Positions 36,497-36,905 of a stretch of 36,905 bases of DNA are shown in pieces. The number at the start of each line of letters is the position of its first letter. Position 1 is the stretch's first letter. Origin of the DNA: a candidate division KSB1 bacterium (GTDB lineage: Bacteria > Zhuqueibacterota > Zhuqueibacteria > Residuimicrobiales > Krinioviventaceae); assembly GCA_034505495.1 (NCBI GenBank), contig JAPDQV010000004.1, positions 54,632 through 91,536 of the forward strand. Direction: 5' to 3'. The notes under the pieces were generated by a model. That model saw nothing but the letters and a program-made list of their open reading frames with translations, was not told the origin of the DNA and did no database searches. A program made the translations under genes and the position numbers.

Positions 36497-36905
36497 ATGG
36501 CCGTACTTGTCATCGTCGATTCGCGGCATAAGGAAATTATCGAAAAGACGATTCGAAGCAAAGGGGATTACACATTGTGGCCCCTCGCTCTGAGCAGCCG
36601 CGAATGGGCGGCGCTCGATTATCGTCTCCATGAACAGACCCATCCTTCTCTGGTTTTCGGCGGCCTCGACATCGAAAAGTTTGAACGCATCTATGTCGCG
36701 GCGCCGGACGATGCGGTCGGCGATGCTGTAACACGCCGCATCGGCGATGCTCTGCGTCTAAGCAACGGGCGTCTTCAGCGCCTGAACGATCTGCCGGACG
36801 AGTTACCGCAAGACAAATTGGGGACCGACAAGGCTGCCTGGCGACAAAATGTCGTATGGGAAACAGCCGTAGAGGCGGATCGGCGGATCGATGCCGTATT
36901 GCGGA
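36497..36905 (+). CDS. Topoisomerase I-like protein with degenerate TOPRIM, N-terminal part
   Basis: Starts at ATG 36497 (MAVLVIVDSRHKEIIEK) and runs off the window after 136 codons. The layout follows the TopA N-terminus: LVIVES becomes LVIVDS, IYLATDxDREGEAIA becomes IYVAAPDDAVGDAV, and the later AQxARRxxDR becomes VEADRRIDAV. Compared with E. coli TopA, Glu9 is Asp, Asp111 is Pro, Asp113 is kept, Arg114 is Ala and Glu115 is Val, so the metal site is mostly lost. The place after smg is the usual place of topA. The catalytic tyrosine domain is outside the window. Confidence 0.6.
   Translation, partial: MAVLVIVDSRHKEIIEKTIRSKGDYTLWPLALSSREWAALDYRLHEQTHPSLVFGGLDIEKFERIYVAAPDDAVGDAVTRRIGDALRLSNGRLQRLNDLPDELPQDKLGTDKAAWRQNVVWETAVEADRRIDAVLR

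Noticed and set aside
1..36905. CRISPR arrays, insertion sequences, prophage or a defence island
   Set aside because: No regularly spaced repeats, transposases, integrases, terminal inverted repeats or recognised defence genes were seen; the gene content is core chromosomal.

Overview
The window is an ordinary bacterial chromosome segment, densely packed and moderately GC-rich, with no insertion sequence, prophage, integrase or CRISPR array. Several features point to the Fibrobacteres-Chlorobi-Bacteroidetes (FCB) superphylum, most likely one of its uncultured or deep branches (KSB1/Calditrichota-like). These are a SusC-like TonB receptor with a carboxypeptidase-regulatory domain, a secreted DUF362 protein ending in a FlgD/Por-type sorting domain with the NYPNPFNPGTTI signature, and a SecA carrying the FCB-type insertion. 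The phylum name is inference; the superphylum is better supported.

Layout. (1) 1-7823, minus strand: the start of a TonB-dependent receptor with its own promoter and a long leader, then an operon read from right to left, lepA - ABC ATPase - ABC permease - lepB - lepB - hemW, in which genes overlap by 4 bp or lie within about 20 bp. (2) 7997-11999, plus strand: a lipoprotein serpin, an NDUFA9-like NAD(P)-binding protein, the peroxiredoxin Bcp and a LarA-family protein. (3) 11979-14809, minus strand: a flavodoxin-like protein and a membrane/secreted DUF362 protein. (4) 15029-20324, plus strand: tRNA-Leu(TAG), then tig - clpP - clpX - engB - aminotransferase, a protein-folding and proteolysis cluster. 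(5) 20325-25133: a non-coding stretch with palindromes, an unrecognised 259-aa protein with its own promoter, a structured RNA/terminator, a K+-dependent membrane pyrophosphatase and an M29-aminopeptidase-like protein. (6) 25360-36905: a coiled-coil zinc-ribbon protein, RNase P RNA, recJ, ilvE, nusB, a giant secA, smg, and the start of a topoisomerase-I-like gene that runs off the window.

The most unusual object is SecA. It is one uninterrupted frame of 2053 codons, about twice the length of normal SecA. The motor motifs and the C-terminal zinc motif are intact. The extra length is not an unrelated fused domain. It appears to be made of diverged tandem copies of SecA's own parts: six copies of the helical-wing module (period 84-93 residues) and about nine copies of a small aromatic/G-[LIF]-[TS] module next to the preprotein cross-linking domain. 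Two other core proteins have altered catalytic residues: ClpP has Asn at the triad Asp position (S98-H123-N172), and the topA-like protein has lost most of the TOPRIM acidic residues.

Together the genes serve protein export and maturation (SecA, two signal peptidases, an ABC exporter, sorting-domain cargo), protein quality control (trigger factor, ClpXP, serpin), translation (LepA, tRNA, RNase P, EngB) and membrane energetics (HppA).
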